Shown piece by piece: positions 1 through 8,883 of a DNA stretch of 64,000 nucleotides. The stretch's first letter is position 1. Each line of letters starts with the position of its first letter. Source of the DNA: Burkholderiales bacterium (GTDB lineage Bacteria; Pseudomonadota; Gammaproteobacteria; Burkholderiales; Casimicrobiaceae); the NCBI GenBank assembly GCA_020852555.1, contig JADZAQ010000082.1, forward strand, positions 25,372-89,371, in the 5' to 3' direction. A model generated the notes under the pieces. It saw only the letters and a program-made list of their open reading frames with translations, was not told where the DNA came from and searched no databases. Position numbers and translations under genes: made by a program.

Positions 1-623
1 TCGTCAACGACCTGCGCCACCGCGCCCTGCGCGAGCCGGCCGGCCGGCTCCTCGACGAGCTCCTCGCGCGCAGCGGCTACGAGGCGTGGCTGGTCGACAC
101 GCTCGACAAGCGCGATGCGCAGGCGCGCACCAAGAGCGTGCGCGACTTCACCGGCTGGCTCGCCCGCAAGGGCGAGGCCGACTCGCGCAACCTCGTCGAG
201 CTCACGCAGATGGTGGCGCTCGTGACCATGCTCGAGGAGCGCGAGGGCGAGCGCGCCGATGCGGTGCGGTTGTCGACGATCCACGCGGCGAAGGGTTTGG
301 AGTTTCCGCACGTCTTCGTCGTCGGGTTGGAGGAGGGCGTGCTGCCGCACCGCGAGGCGGTCGACGCGGAAAATGTCGAGGAGGAGCGGCGGCTCATGTA
401 CGTGGCGCTCACCCGCGCGCAGCAGTCGCTGCACCTGTCGTGGTGCCGGACGCGCAAGCGCGCCGGCGAGCGGGTGGACTGCCGGCCGTCGCGCTTCATC
501 GGCGAGCTCGTGCAGGAGGATCTGCGCTACGCCGACGCGCCGCGGACCGCGGACGAGGCTGCGGAGGAGAAGGTCGCCGGCAACGCGCGACTCGCGTCGC
601 TGAAGGCGATGCTGTCGCGCTGA
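1..623 (+). CDS. rep: Rep/UvrD-family ATP-dependent DNA helicase, C-terminal part
   Basis: The 5' end is cut off by the window edge; the open frame is read from base 3 and ends at TGA 621-623. The fragment covers the end of a superfamily 1A 3'-5' helicase. Visible motifs are STIHAAKGLE with the following VFVVGLEEGVLPH (motif V region) and EEERRLMYVALTRA (motif VI with the arginine finger). UvrD and Rep share these motifs, and the spacing after motif VI with a short C-terminal tail fits Rep better than UvrD, so the symbol is probable rather than certain. The protein would unwind DNA and help replication forks past bound proteins. It converges with the cytochrome gene only 20 bp downstream. Confidence 0.85.
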   Translation, partial: VNDLRHRALREPAGRLLDELLARSGYEAWLVDTLDKRDAQARTKSVRDFTGWLARKGEADSRNLVELTQMVALVTMLEEREGERADAVRLSTIHAAKGLEFPHVFVVGLEEGVLPHREAVDAENVEEERRLMYVALTRAQQSLHLSWCRTRKRAGERVDCRPSRFIGELVQEDLRYADAPRTADEAAEEKVAGNARLASLKAMLSR

Positions 624-643
624 GCGTGCAATGGTGCGCGCCG

Positions 644-1495
644 CTACTTCGCCGCCGCCACCATGTAGTCGACGGCTGCCATGACGTCGGCGTCGGAGAG
701 CGCCGTATTGCCGCCCTTCGGCGGCATCGCACCCTTGCCCTTGAGCGCGGCGGTGTGGAGCGTGTCCATTCCGAGCTGGATGCGCGGCGCCCATTGCGCC
801 TTGTCGCCGAACTTCGGTGCGCCCGCCACGCCGGTGGCGTGGCACGCCATGCAGGTCGTGTCGTAGATCTTCTTGCCGGTGCCGGCGGGTGCGGCCGCTG
901 CCGGCGCCGCGCTCGCCACAGCCGTGGCCGGAGGCGCCGCTGGGGCGGGCGCCGCCGCGGCGGCGGGTGCGGGTGCCGGTGCGGCCGCCGGCGCGGTCGC
1001 GGCCGCGGCGATGGCAGCCACCGGCGGCGCGGTCCAGGTGGCCCCCGCCTTGCTCGCCATGAAGACGACCGCGCGCTTCACCTCGTCGTCGGTGAGATCG
1101 CTGTTGCCGCCGCGCGCGGGCATGCCGCGCAGGCCGTCGATCGCGTGTCCGAAGGTCGCCGCCGCCCCTTGCGCGATGACCTTGCCCCAGGCGGCCTTGT
1201 CGCCGACCTTGGGGGCGCCCGCGAGCCCCGTCTCGTGACAGGTCTTGCAGGTGGCGTCGAAGACCTGCTCGCCGGTCATCATGCCCTTCGGCCCGGTCGC
1301 CTCCGCCAGCACCACGGTACCCACCGGCTGGATCCGCGCGAGGACGGCATCGGCATTCTCGTGGGTCCCGTATTCGCCGCTGGTCACGAGTTGCGACACG
1401 AACGTGGCCAGCGCGATGGGCACGAGGAACGCCAGCGCGATGACGATGGCGAGTTGCCTGGGTGTCTTGATGAAGGACGCGTGTTCTTCGGTCAT
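644..1495 (-). CDS. Membrane-anchored di-haem cytochrome c5 family protein
   Basis: A 283-residue protein with one N-terminal membrane segment (about residues 14-36) that should anchor two periplasmic class I cytochrome domains. Domain 1 has the haem site CKTCH at 83-87 and the likely axial methionine in GMPARGG (M125). Domain 2 has CMACH at 215-219 and its methionine in AMPPKGG (M257). The domains are joined by a low-complexity Ala/Pro linker at about 155-205. The two domains resemble each other, which suggests an internal duplication. Its role is probably electron transfer to a terminal oxidase or another periplasmic acceptor; the partner cannot be told from here. A TATAAT sequence lies about 35 bp upstream of the ATG. 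Confidence 0.92.
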   Translation of the reverse strand: MTEEHASFIKTPRQLAIVIALAFLVPIALATFVSQLVTSGEYGTHENADAVLARIQPVGTVVLAEATGPKGMMTGEQVFDATCKTCHETGLAGAPKVGDKAAWGKVIAQGAAATFGHAIDGLRGMPARGGNSDLTDDEVKRAVVFMASKAGATWTAPPVAAIAAAATAPAAAPAPAPAAAAAPAPAAPPATAVASAAPAAAAPAGTGKKIYDTTCMACHATGVAGAPKFGDKAQWAPRIQLGMDTLHTAALKGKGAMPPKGGNTALSDADVMAAVDYMVAAAK

Positions 1496-1530
1496 GTTCG
1501 GCGCGGGCGAGGTCGGCGGGGCAGCGGGCG

Positions 1531-1536
1531 ATTATA
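1531..1536 (-). promoter_or_regulatory. Putative -10 box of the cytochrome gene
   Basis: Read on the minus strand this is a perfect TATAAT, placed 35 bp before the cytochrome ATG at 1495. No good -35 hexamer is visible at 16-18 bp spacing, so the promoter call rests on the -10 box and its position alone. Confidence 0.4.
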
Positions 1537-1565
1537 CCGGGCGCAGGCACCGGCAGGGACGGGCA

Positions 1566-1595
1566 TGGACGTGGGATGCGGACGAACGCTACAAT
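1566..1595 (+). promoter_or_regulatory. Putative sigma-70 promoter of tRNA-Arg (and glgP)
   Basis: TGGACG at 1566-1571 and TACAAT at 1590-1595 are separated by 18 bp, each matching 4 or 5 of 6 consensus bases. Transcription would start near 1602, just before the mature tRNA 5' end at 1606. Because glgP follows the tRNA closely, this may also be the promoter of the glgPCA transcript. Confidence 0.5.
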
Positions 1596-1605
1596 GGCGA
1601 GTTAC

Positions 1606-1682
1606 GCGCCCGTAGCTCAGTTGGATAGAGTATTGGTTTCCGAAGCCAAGGGTCACAGGTTCGAATCCTGTCGGGCGCGCCA
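1606..1682 (+). tRNA. tRNA-Arg (anticodon CCG)
   Basis: A complete cloverleaf: acceptor arms GCGCCCG (1606-1612) and CGGGCGC (1672-1678), D stem GCTC/GAGT, anticodon stem TTGGT/GCCAA at 1633-1637 and 1645-1649, anticodon CCG at 1640-1642, T arm ACAGG-TTCGAAT-CCTGT, discriminator G at 1679 and an encoded CCA at 1680-1682. It reads the arginine codon CGG. The glgP start codon follows only 18 bases after the CCA. Confidence 0.97.
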
Positions 1683-1700
1683 GCCCTCTCCCCGAATCCC

Positions 1701-4166
1701 GTGTCCTCTTTCGATCCGGTCGCGACCACCCCGGAGCCGCACGACGTAGCCAGCTTTCGGGCGGCGATCCTCTCCAAGCTGCGCTACATGGCGGCGAAGG
1801 ATCCGGGGCTCGCGCGCGACCGCGACTGGCTCGTGGCGGTGTCGCTCGCCACGCGCGATCGCGTGGTCAACCGCTGGAACGAGACGACGCGGCGCACGCT
1901 GCGCCACGCGCGCAAGCACGTCTACTATTTCTCGCTCGAGTTCCTCGTGGGGCGCATGCTCCTCGACGCCCTGTCGAACCTGGGACTCGTCGCCACGGCC
2001 CGGGCGGCACTCGAGGACCTGGGGGTCGACTTCGATCGCATCCGCCGCCTGGAGCCCGATCCGGCGCTCGGCAACGGGGGCCTGGGACGGCTCGCCGCGT
2101 GCTTCATGGAGAGCATGGCCACGCTCGGCATCCCCGCGCACGGCTACGGCATCCGCTACGACCACGGCATCTTCCGGCAGGTCCTGCGCGACGGCTGGCA
2201 GCACGAACTGCCGGAGGATTGGCTGCGCTTCGGCAATCCGTGGGAGTTCGAGCGCCCCGAGGCGACCGCGAGCGTGGGCTTCGGTGGCCGCGTCGAGGAG
2301 ATCGTGGCGAGCGACGGCTCGCGACGCTCCGTCTGGCACCCGGCGGAGACGGTCCTCGCCATCGCGCACGACATGCCGATTCCCGGCTGGCGCGGCAAGC
2401 ACGTCAATACGCTGCGCCTGTGGTCGGCGCGTGCCGCCGATCCGCTCTCGCTGTCGGAGTTCAACCGCGGCGATCACGTGGGCGCGCTCGCCGACCGGGT
2501 CCGCCTCGAGGCGATCTCGCGCGTGCTCTACCCCTCCGACGAGACGCCGGCCGGACAGGACCTGCGCTTGCGCCAGGAGTTCTTCTTCGCCTCCGCCTCC
2601 TTGCAGGATCTCCTGCGCCGCCACTGTGCGCAGCACGGCGAGCTGGGGTCGTTGCCCGACCATGCCGCGATTCAGCTCAACGACACGCATCCGGCGATCG
2701 CCGTGCCCGAGCTCATGCGGCTTCTGGTCGACGTCCACCGGATGTCCTGGGACGCGGCGTGGCGGATCGTGACGCAGGTCTTCAACTACACCAACCACAC
2801 GCTCCTGCCCGAGGCGCTCGAGACCTGGCCGGTCGGCCAGCTCGCGGCGCTGCTGCCCCGACACCTGGAGATCATCGTCCGCCTCAATGCCGAGCACCTC
2901 GACGCGCTGCGTGCCCATGGCCGTGACGGCGACTTCATCGCGGCGGTGTCGCTCATCGACGAGACGAACGGACGCCGCGTGCGCATGGGGCATCTCGCTT
3001 TCCTCGGAGCGCATCGCGTCAACGGCGTCTCGGCGCTGCACACCGAGCTCATGCGCCGGACGGTCTTCCGCGACCTGCACGCGACCCATCCCGAGAAGAT
3101 CGTCAACAAGACCAACGGCATCACGCAGCGCAGGTGGCTGTTCCAGGCCAACCCCGCCCTCACGGCGCTGCTCGTCGATGCGCTGGGGCCGGCGGTTTGC
3201 GACGATCCCGACGCGCTCACCGGTCTCGTGCCGCTCGCCGCCGACGCCGCGCTGCAGGAGCGCTTCGCGAAGCAGCGGCGGAGCGCCAAGCTCGCACTCG
3301 CCCGGCTCGTGGCCGAGCTCACCGGCACGAGCGTCGACCCGAGTGCGCTCTTCGACGTGCAGATCAAGCGGGTCCACGAGTACAAGCGGCAGCTCCTCAA
3401 CGTCCTGCAGACCATCGCGCTCTATCAGGCGATACGCGCGGATCCGGGTCGCGGCTGGGTGCCCCGGGTCAAGCTCTTCGCCGGCAAGGCGGCGGCGGGA
3501 TACCGGACGGCGAAACTCATCATCAAGCTGATCCACGACGTCGGCCGGGTGATCAATGCCGACTCGGCGGTGCGCGGGCTGCTGACGGTCGCCTTCCTGC
3601 CGAACTACAACGTGAGCCTCGCCGAGGCGATCATTCCGGCGGCGGATCTATCCGAGCAGATCAGCACCGCCGGCATGGAAGCCTCGGGAACGGGCAACAT
3701 GAAGCTCGCGCTCAACGGCGCGCTCACCATCGGTACCCTCGACGGCGCCAACATCGAGATCCGCGAGCGCGTCGGCGCCGATAATTTCTTCTGCTTCGGG
3801 CTGACCGCCGACGAGGTCATGGCGCGCCGCGCGACGGGGCTGGGCATGGCTGCCGAGATCGAGGCATCACCGGCGCTCGCCGGTGCCGTCGCCGCGCTGG
3901 AGGACGGCAGCTTCGCCCCCGACGAACCGGGCCGCTTCCGCGAACTCGCCGCCGCGCTGCGGGAGCGCGACTACTTCATGCTGTGCCCGGACTTCGAGCG
4001 CTATCTCGGGGCGCAGCGGCAGGTCGACGCGAAATGGCGCGATGCCGCCGCGTGGTGGCGCGCGGCGATCCTCAACACGGCGCACGTGGGCTTCTTCTCG
4101 GCCGACCGCGCCATTCGCGAGTACGCCTCCGAGGTCTGGTTGCTGCCGGAGTTCACGCCGACGTGA
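1701..4166 (+). CDS. glgP: Glycogen phosphorylase
   Basis: An 821-residue protein, the normal length for GlgP. It removes glucose from the ends of glycogen chains with phosphate to give glucose-1-phosphate in the cytoplasm. The pyridoxal phosphate site [14 protein letters not shown] is present with the cofactor lysine at K668; the nearby [15 protein letters not shown] stretch is also typical. Start: GTG at 1701 gives a normal N-terminus, but no Shine-Dalgarno sequence precedes it, and the tRNA 3' end is only 18 bases away. It is first of three genes; glgC starts 13 bp downstream. The glucose-1-phosphate made here is also the substrate of GlgC, so the operon holds both directions of glycogen turnover. 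Confidence 0.97.
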   Translation: MSSFDPVATTPEPHDVASFRAAILSKLRYMAAKDPGLARDRDWLVAVSLATRDRVVNRWNETTRRTLRHARKHVYYFSLEFLVGRMLLDALSNLGLVATARAALEDLGVDFDRIRRLEPDPALGNGGLGRLAACFMESMATLGIPAHGYGIRYDHGIFRQVLRDGWQHELPEDWLRFGNPWEFERPEATASVGFGGRVEEIVASDGSRRSVWHPAETVLAIAHDMPIPGWRGKHVNTLRLWSARAADPLSLSEFNRGDHVGALADRVRLEAISRVLYPSDETPAGQDLRLRQEFFFASASLQDLLRRHCAQHGELGSLPDHAAIQLNDTHPAIAVPELMRLLVDVHRMSWDAAWRIVTQVFNYTNHTLLPEALETWPVGQLAALLPRHLEIIVRLNAEHLDALRAHGRDGDFIAAVSLIDETNGRRVRMGHLAFLGAHRVNGVSALHTELMRRTVFRDLHATHPEKIVNKTNGITQRRWLFQANPALTALLVDALGPAVCDDPDALTGLVPLAADAALQERFAKQRRSAKLALARLVAELTGTSVDPSALFDVQIKRVHEYKRQLLNVLQTIALYQAIRADPGRGWVPRVKLFAGKAAAGYRTAKLIIKLIHDVGRVINADSAVRGLLTVAFLPNYNVSLAEAIIPAADLSEQISTAGMEASGTGNMKLALNGALTIGTLDGANIEIRERVGADNFFCFGLTADEVMARRATGLGMAAEIEASPALAGAVAALEDGSFAPDEPGRFRELAAALRERDYFMLCPDFERYLGAQRQVDAKWRDAAAWWRAAILNTAHVGFFSADRAIREYASEVWLLPEFTPT

Positions 4167-4179
4167 CAGTGGGGTTACC

Positions 4180-5448
4180 ATGCGCCGCATGAGCCCCTAC
4201 GCTCCGCTCGCGCGCTCCGCGATGGCCTATGTCCTGGCCGGCGGGCGCGGCACGCGCTTGCTGGAGCTCACCGACAACCGCGCCAAGCCGGCGGTCTATT
4301 TCGGCGGCAAGTCGCGCATCGTCGATTTCGCGCTGTCCAACGCGTTGAACTCCGGCATCCGCCGCATCGCGGTCGCCACCCAGTACAAGGCGCACAGCCT
4401 CATCCGCCACCTGCAGCGCGGCTGGAGCTTCCTGCAGCCGATGCGCAACGAGAGCTTCGACATCCTGCCGGCGTCGCAGCGCGTGCAGGAGAACCAGTGG
4501 TACATGGGCACGGCGGACGCCGTCTACCAGAACATCGACATCATCGCGGGCTACCACCCCGAGTACATCGTGATTCTGGCGGGCGACCACGTGTACAAGA
4601 TGGACTACGAGCGCATGCTCGTGCAGCACGTCGAATCCGGCGCCGACGTCACCGTCGCCTGCATCGAGGTCGACACCAGCGATGCCCGCAGCTTCGGCGT
4701 GATCGCGGTCGATGCGGAGGACCGCATCGTCGACTTCCTGGAGAAGCCGGCGAACCCGCCGGAACTGCCCGACCGCCCCGGCCGCACGCTCGCCAGCATG
4801 GGCGTGTACGTGTTCGGGCGCGAGTTCCTGTTCGACCAGCTGCGCCGCGACGCCGCCGATCCGACGTCCGCCCGCGATTTCGGCCGCGACATCATTCCGT
4901 GGCTCGTGAAGCACGCCAAGGCGATCGCGCACCGCTTCGCGCATTCGTGCGTGCGCTCGCCCGGCGAGACCGAGATCTACTGGCGCGACGTGGGGACGCT
5001 CGACGCCTACTTCGCCGCCAACATCGACCTCACCGACGTCGTGCCCGAGCTCGACCTGTACGACCGCGAGTGGCCGATCTGGACCTACGCCGGCATCACG
5101 CCGCCCGCGAAGTTCGTCCATGACGTCGAAGGACGCCGCGGCATGGGGGTGTCGTCGCTCGTCTCCGGCGGGTGCATCGTTTCGGGCGCGATGCTGCGCA
5201 ACTCGCTGCTCTGCGAGCACGTCCACGTGCACTCCTGGAGCTCGATCGATCACGGCGTGCTGCTGCCGCACGTCGACGTGGGGCGTTACTCGCGCCTGTC
5301 CAACGTGATCGTCGACGCCGGCGTGCAGATCCCGCGTGGCCTCGTCGTCGGCGAGGATCCGGAGCTCGATGCGCAGCGCTTCCGGCGTACCGAGAGCGGC
5401 ATCTGCCTCATCACGCAGGCCATGATCGATCGCCTCGCGGCCGGCTGA
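4180..5448 (+). CDS. glgC: Glucose-1-phosphate adenylyltransferase
   Basis: This 422-residue enzyme makes ADP-glucose from ATP and glucose-1-phosphate, the committed and normally allosterically controlled step of bacterial glycogen synthesis. Visible family motifs are the nucleotide-binding [38 protein letters not shown] and FLEKP, followed by a C-terminal left-handed helix region. Length is close to the 431 residues of the E. coli enzyme. Two in-frame ATGs exist, at 4180 and 4189; the first has GGGG five bases upstream and is preferred. It sits 13 bp after glgP and 20 bp before glgA, so the three genes are very likely co-transcribed. Confidence 0.96.
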   Translation: MRRMSPYAPLARSAMAYVLAGGRGTRLLELTDNRAKPAVYFGGKSRIVDFALSNALNSGIRRIAVATQYKAHSLIRHLQRGWSFLQPMRNESFDILPASQRVQENQWYMGTADAVYQNIDIIAGYHPEYIVILAGDHVYKMDYERMLVQHVESGADVTVACIEVDTSDARSFGVIAVDAEDRIVDFLEKPANPPELPDRPGRTLASMGVYVFGREFLFDQLRRDAADPTSARDFGRDIIPWLVKHAKAIAHRFAHSCVRSPGETEIYWRDVGTLDAYFAANIDLTDVVPELDLYDREWPIWTYAGITPPAKFVHDVEGRRGMGVSSLVSGGCIVSGAMLRNSLLCEHVHVHSWSSIDHGVLLPHVDVGRYSRLSNVIVDAGVQIPRGLVVGEDPELDAQRFRRTESGICLITQAMIDRLAAG

Positions 5449-5468
5449 ACGCGCGCCGCGATGGTGCC

Positions 5469-6917
5469 GTGAGTACGCTGCGCGTCCTCGCCGTCGCGTC
5501 GGAGGCGTATCCGCTGGTCAAGACCGGCGGGCTCGCCGACGTGGTGGGCGCGCTGCCGGCGGCGCTCGCCCCGCTGGGCGTGCAGGTGCGCACGCTGCTG
5601 CCGGGATACCCCGCTATCCTGCGCGCGATCGGCGCGGCGCCGGTGGCGCATGCCTACGCCAATTGTTTCGGTGGCGCCGCGACGCTTCGTCTCGCGCGCG
5701 CCGCCGGTCTCGACCTCGCGGTGCTCGATGCACCGCATCTCTATGCGCGTGACGGGGGGCCGTATCTCGATGCGCGCGGCGAGGAGTACGGCGACAATCC
5801 GCTGCGCTTCGCGGCGCTCGCGCGCGCTGCCGCGGACCTCGGGCGAGGTTTCGGCGGGCAAGCCGGCTTCGACGTCGTGCACGCGCACGACTGGCAGGCA
5901 GCCCTCGCGCCGGCCTACCTGCATTACGACGGCGGGACGCGTCCGGCGACCGTGATGACCGTGCACAACCTCGCCTTCCAGGGCCGCTTTCCGGGCTTGA
6001 CGGTCGACACGCTCGGTCTACCGTGGCACGCCTGGGCGATCGACGGCGTCGAGTACTACGGCGCGATCGGTTACCTGAAGGCGGGGCTGGCACTGGCCGA
6101 CCGGATCACGACGGTGTCGCCGACCTACGCCCGGGAGATCTGCACGCCGGAAGGCGGAATGGGGCTCGACGGCCTCCTGCGCCATCGCGCGCAGGCGCTG
6201 CGCGGCATCCTCAACGGCATCGACGACACCACGTGGAACCCGGCGACCGACCCGCGTATTCCGGCGCGTTTTCACGCGACGCGGCGTACCGCGCGCGTTC
6301 GTAATCGGCTGGCGCTGCGCGAGCGGGTGGGCCTGGCGCCGCGTCCCGAAGCGCCGCTCTTCGGCGTCGTCTCCCGCTTCTCGTGGCAGAAGGGGCTCGA
6401 TCTCGTCCTCGAGGCGTTGCCGGCGATCTTGGCGGGTGGCGCGCAACTCGCGGTGCTCGGCAGCGGCGAGCGGGCCCTCGAGAAGGCGTTCGCGGCGGTT
6501 GCCAACGCGCACCCCGGGCAGGTCGCGGTGCGCTTGGGCTACGACGAGGATCTCGCGCATCTCGTGCAGGCCGGGTCGGATGCGATCCTCGTGCCGTCAC
6601 GCTTCGAGCCGTGCGGATTGACGCAGCTGTGCGCATTGCGCTACGGGGCACTCCCCATCGTGGCGCGGGTGGGCGGTCTCGTCGACACGGTGGTCGATGC
6701 GAGCGACGCGGCGCAGGCCGACGGCACCGCGACCGGGTTCCAGTTCGGACCGGTCACCGCTGCCGAACTGACGCGAGCGATCGAGCGGGCGCTCGCGCTG
6801 TGGCACGATCCGCGGCGCTGGCGCCGGGTGCAGGCGCATGCGATGACGATCGACGTGAGCTGGCGGCGGTCGGCCGCGCAGTACGCCGAACTGTATCGGG
6901 AGATCGTGCGCCGATAG
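5469..6917 (+). CDS. glgA: Glycogen synthase (ADP-glucose dependent)
   Basis: A 482-residue GT5 glycosyltransferase that transfers glucose from ADP-glucose to the growing alpha-1,4-glucan. The N-terminal KTGGL motif (K18) that binds ADP-glucose is present in SEAYPLVKTGGLADVVG. The C-terminal catalytic loop RFEPCGLTQL and the second Rossmann domain (VSRFSWQKGLDLV) are also clear. The GTG at 5469 is the only start that puts KTGGL near residue 18, as in the family. It follows glgC by 20 bp and ends 39 bp before the convergent debranching enzyme gene. No glgB accompanies it in this window, so branches must be made by a gene elsewhere. Confidence 0.96.
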   Translation: MSTLRVLAVASEAYPLVKTGGLADVVGALPAALAPLGVQVRTLLPGYPAILRAIGAAPVAHAYANCFGGAATLRLARAAGLDLAVLDAPHLYARDGGPYLDARGEEYGDNPLRFAALARAAADLGRGFGGQAGFDVVHAHDWQAALAPAYLHYDGGTRPATVMTVHNLAFQGRFPGLTVDTLGLPWHAWAIDGVEYYGAIGYLKAGLALADRITTVSPTYAREICTPEGGMGLDGLLRHRAQALRGILNGIDDTTWNPATDPRIPARFHATRRTARVRNRLALRERVGLAPRPEAPLFGVVSRFSWQKGLDLVLEALPAILAGGAQLAVLGSGERALEKAFAAVANAHPGQVAVRLGYDEDLAHLVQAGSDAILVPSRFEPCGLTQLCALRYGALPIVARVGGLVDTVVDASDAAQADGTATGFQFGPVTAAELTRAIERALALWHDPRRWRRVQAHAMTIDVSWRRSAAQYAELYREIVRR

Positions 6918-6956
6918 CAGCATCCGGCGGCCGAGGCTGCCCGGCGCGCCGTGCCG

Positions 6957-8876
6957 TCATGCCGGCTCGACGAGACGCCGCATGCGCAGCAGTTCGCCCA
7001 GCGACCACGCCTGGAACGGGCAGCCGCGCGGGCGGTGCGGAGGGTCGCCGTCGGCGATCTCGGGGAGGAATCCGAGGCCGTAGACGGCGAGCTGGGCTTC
7101 GAGGGGAGCGACGAAGCGGCTCCTCGCGACTTCGCGGTGCGCGGCGCTGTCGCCGTTGACGCGCAACCACGCCTCGACGAACGGCCCCATGAGCCATGGC
7201 CACACCGTACCCTGGTGGTATGCACCGTCGCGGGCGGCCGGATCGCCGGCGTAGCGCGGCTGGTAGCCGGGATCGCCGCGCGCGAGCGTGCGCAGTCCGA
7301 GCGGCGCGACGAGCTCGCGCTCGACCGTTGCCAGCACCCCGCGGGCCACGTCGCCGGTGACGACCGGGTACGGCAGTCCGCCCACCGCGAAAATCTGGTT
7401 GGGCCGCACGCGGGCGTCGATTTTCCCGGCGATGTGGTCGGCGTCGACCACATCGGCGAGACCGCCGCCGGCGAGCACGAAGCGCGCGCCGAACGCCGCC
7501 TGCGCGCGGCCCGCGGCGGTGTCGCGCCCGGCGAGGCGCAGCGCATTGATCCACAGCGCCTCGACCTCGATCGGCTTGCCGATGCGCGGCGTGACCACCC
7601 GCTCGCCGACCTTCGCATCCATCCAGGTGAGCTGCACGCCGGGGACGCCGCAGGCGAGGAGCCCGTCGGCGTCGGCGCGAATCCCGTAACGCGTCCCGTG
7701 CAGGTAGCCGTCGAGGATGGCGTCGATCGCGATGGCGAGCGTCGCGCGCTGCGCCGCCGGAGGATCGGCGAGGGCGAGATATTCGTGGGCGACGATCACG
7801 AACCACAGCGCGGCGTCGACCGTGTTGTACTCCGGTGGTGTGCCGGCATCGGGAAAGCGGTTCGGGAGCATGCCGGCGGAAACCGTGCCGGCCCACGCGC
7901 CGAGGATGCGGCCGGCGACGTCGAGGCGGCCGCGCGCGAGGAGCAGTCCGCGCATCGCGATGAAGGTATCGCGGCCCCAGTCGGTGAACCACGGATAGCC
8001 GGCGATGATCGTCGCTCCGCTGCCACGACGCACGACAAACGCATCGGCGGCGCGCCCGAGCGCGTCGTGCCCGTCGCGCCGCGCGTACTCGGCGCTGCGC
8101 AGGCGTGCGGCGAGGCCCGCCGGATCGCAGTCGGCATCGCCAGCGCTCGCGTTGCCGGCGCGCAGGACGAGCGTGGCGTCACCGGCCTCGAGGTCGAAGC
8201 TGAAGATGCCCGGTGCGCCCAAGTCCTCGGTGGCCTCGAGACCGCGCTCGGCCTCGGCGGCGTAGAGGAAATTGCGGTACCACACCGGTTCGTGGCGGTA
8301 GCGGCCCGAGGCGAGGGCGGTCACCGCCGGTAGCGGTGCGTAGGGATGCCAGGTGACCGCGCGGCCCAGCGTTTGCGCGGTGAAGTCGAAGGCCGCGTTC
8401 TCGCGCATCAGCGCGTGATGGTCGCGCCCCGAGAGCAGCGGGCGCACGTGCAGCTTCGCCGGGCCCGAGCCGCCGCTGCGCCGCCAGGTGAGGACGGTGC
8501 CGTTGCCCTCGGCCGCCACCACCACCTCGGCGACGATCGTCGTGCCGCCCGGTAGACGGTATGTCGAGCGTGGCCAGGGATCGAAGGCGAACAGCGCGAG
8601 GTGATCGAGGCCACGCGGATGGACGACGTCGGGCGCGTAATGCTGCGTGGTGAGCCACCAGGTGGCGCCGGGCAGTTCGAGCCAGGCCTCGACGCCGTTG
8701 ACGAGCGCGAAGCGACCGGTTGGCGGGGTCGTCGCCACGACGAGCAGCGCGTGGTAGCGCCGCGTCCGGTAGCCGGCAACCGTACCGCAGGCGTAGCCGC
8801 CGTTGCCGTCGACTTCGAGCCACTCGGCGCCAAGGGGAGGCAACGTGGTGCTGGAGACGGTCGGCGCGGCGGGCAT
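6957..8876 (-). CDS. Glycogen debranching enzyme (amylo-alpha-1,6-glucosidase family)
   Basis: This 639-residue protein has the two-domain layout of the archaeal/bacterial GDE family (GH133). The N-terminal domain (about 1-260) starts with the hallmark GNGGYACGTVAG at 24-35. The C-terminal alpha-barrel (about 270-639) has GYPWFTDWGRD at 293-303 and YNTVDAALWF at 350-359, then LTWMDAKVG and YHQGTVWPWLMGPF. It should hydrolyse alpha-1,6 branch stubs of glycogen so that phosphorylase can continue. It is not the GH13 enzyme GlgX. Last gene of a three-gene minus-strand operon, 7 bp after the glucosidase, and convergent with glgA. Confidence 0.9.
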   Translation of the reverse strand: MPAAPTVSSTTLPPLGAEWLEVDGNGGYACGTVAGYRTRRYHALLVVATTPPTGRFALVNGVEAWLELPGATWWLTTQHYAPDVVHPRGLDHLALFAFDPWPRSTYRLPGGTTIVAEVVVAAEGNGTVLTWRRSGGSGPAKLHVRPLLSGRDHHALMRENAAFDFTAQTLGRAVTWHPYAPLPAVTALASGRYRHEPVWYRNFLYAAEAERGLEATEDLGAPGIFSFDLEAGDATLVLRAGNASAGDADCDPAGLAARLRSAEYARRDGHDALGRAADAFVVRRGSGATIIAGYPWFTDWGRDTFIAMRGLLLARGRLDVAGRILGAWAGTVSAGMLPNRFPDAGTPPEYNTVDAALWFVIVAHEYLALADPPAAQRATLAIAIDAILDGYLHGTRYGIRADADGLLACGVPGVQLTWMDAKVGERVVTPRIGKPIEVEALWINALRLAGRDTAAGRAQAAFGARFVLAGGGLADVVDADHIAGKIDARVRPNQIFAVGGLPYPVVTGDVARGVLATVERELVAPLGLRTLARGDPGYQPRYAGDPAARDGAYHQGTVWPWLMGPFVEAWLRVNGDSAAHREVARSRFVAPLEAQLAVYGLGFLPEIADGDPPHRPRGCPFQAWSLGELLRMRRLVEPA

Positions 8877-8883
8877 CGTGCGC

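Noticed and set aside
880..1030. GC-rich tandem-like repeat
   Set aside because: It is the coding sequence of the Ala/Pro linker of the di-haem cytochrome, not a separate repeat element.
1606..1682. tRNA gene as a possible phage or island attachment site
   Set aside because: The tRNA is complete, and no integrase, duplicated 3' end or foreign-looking DNA flanks it.
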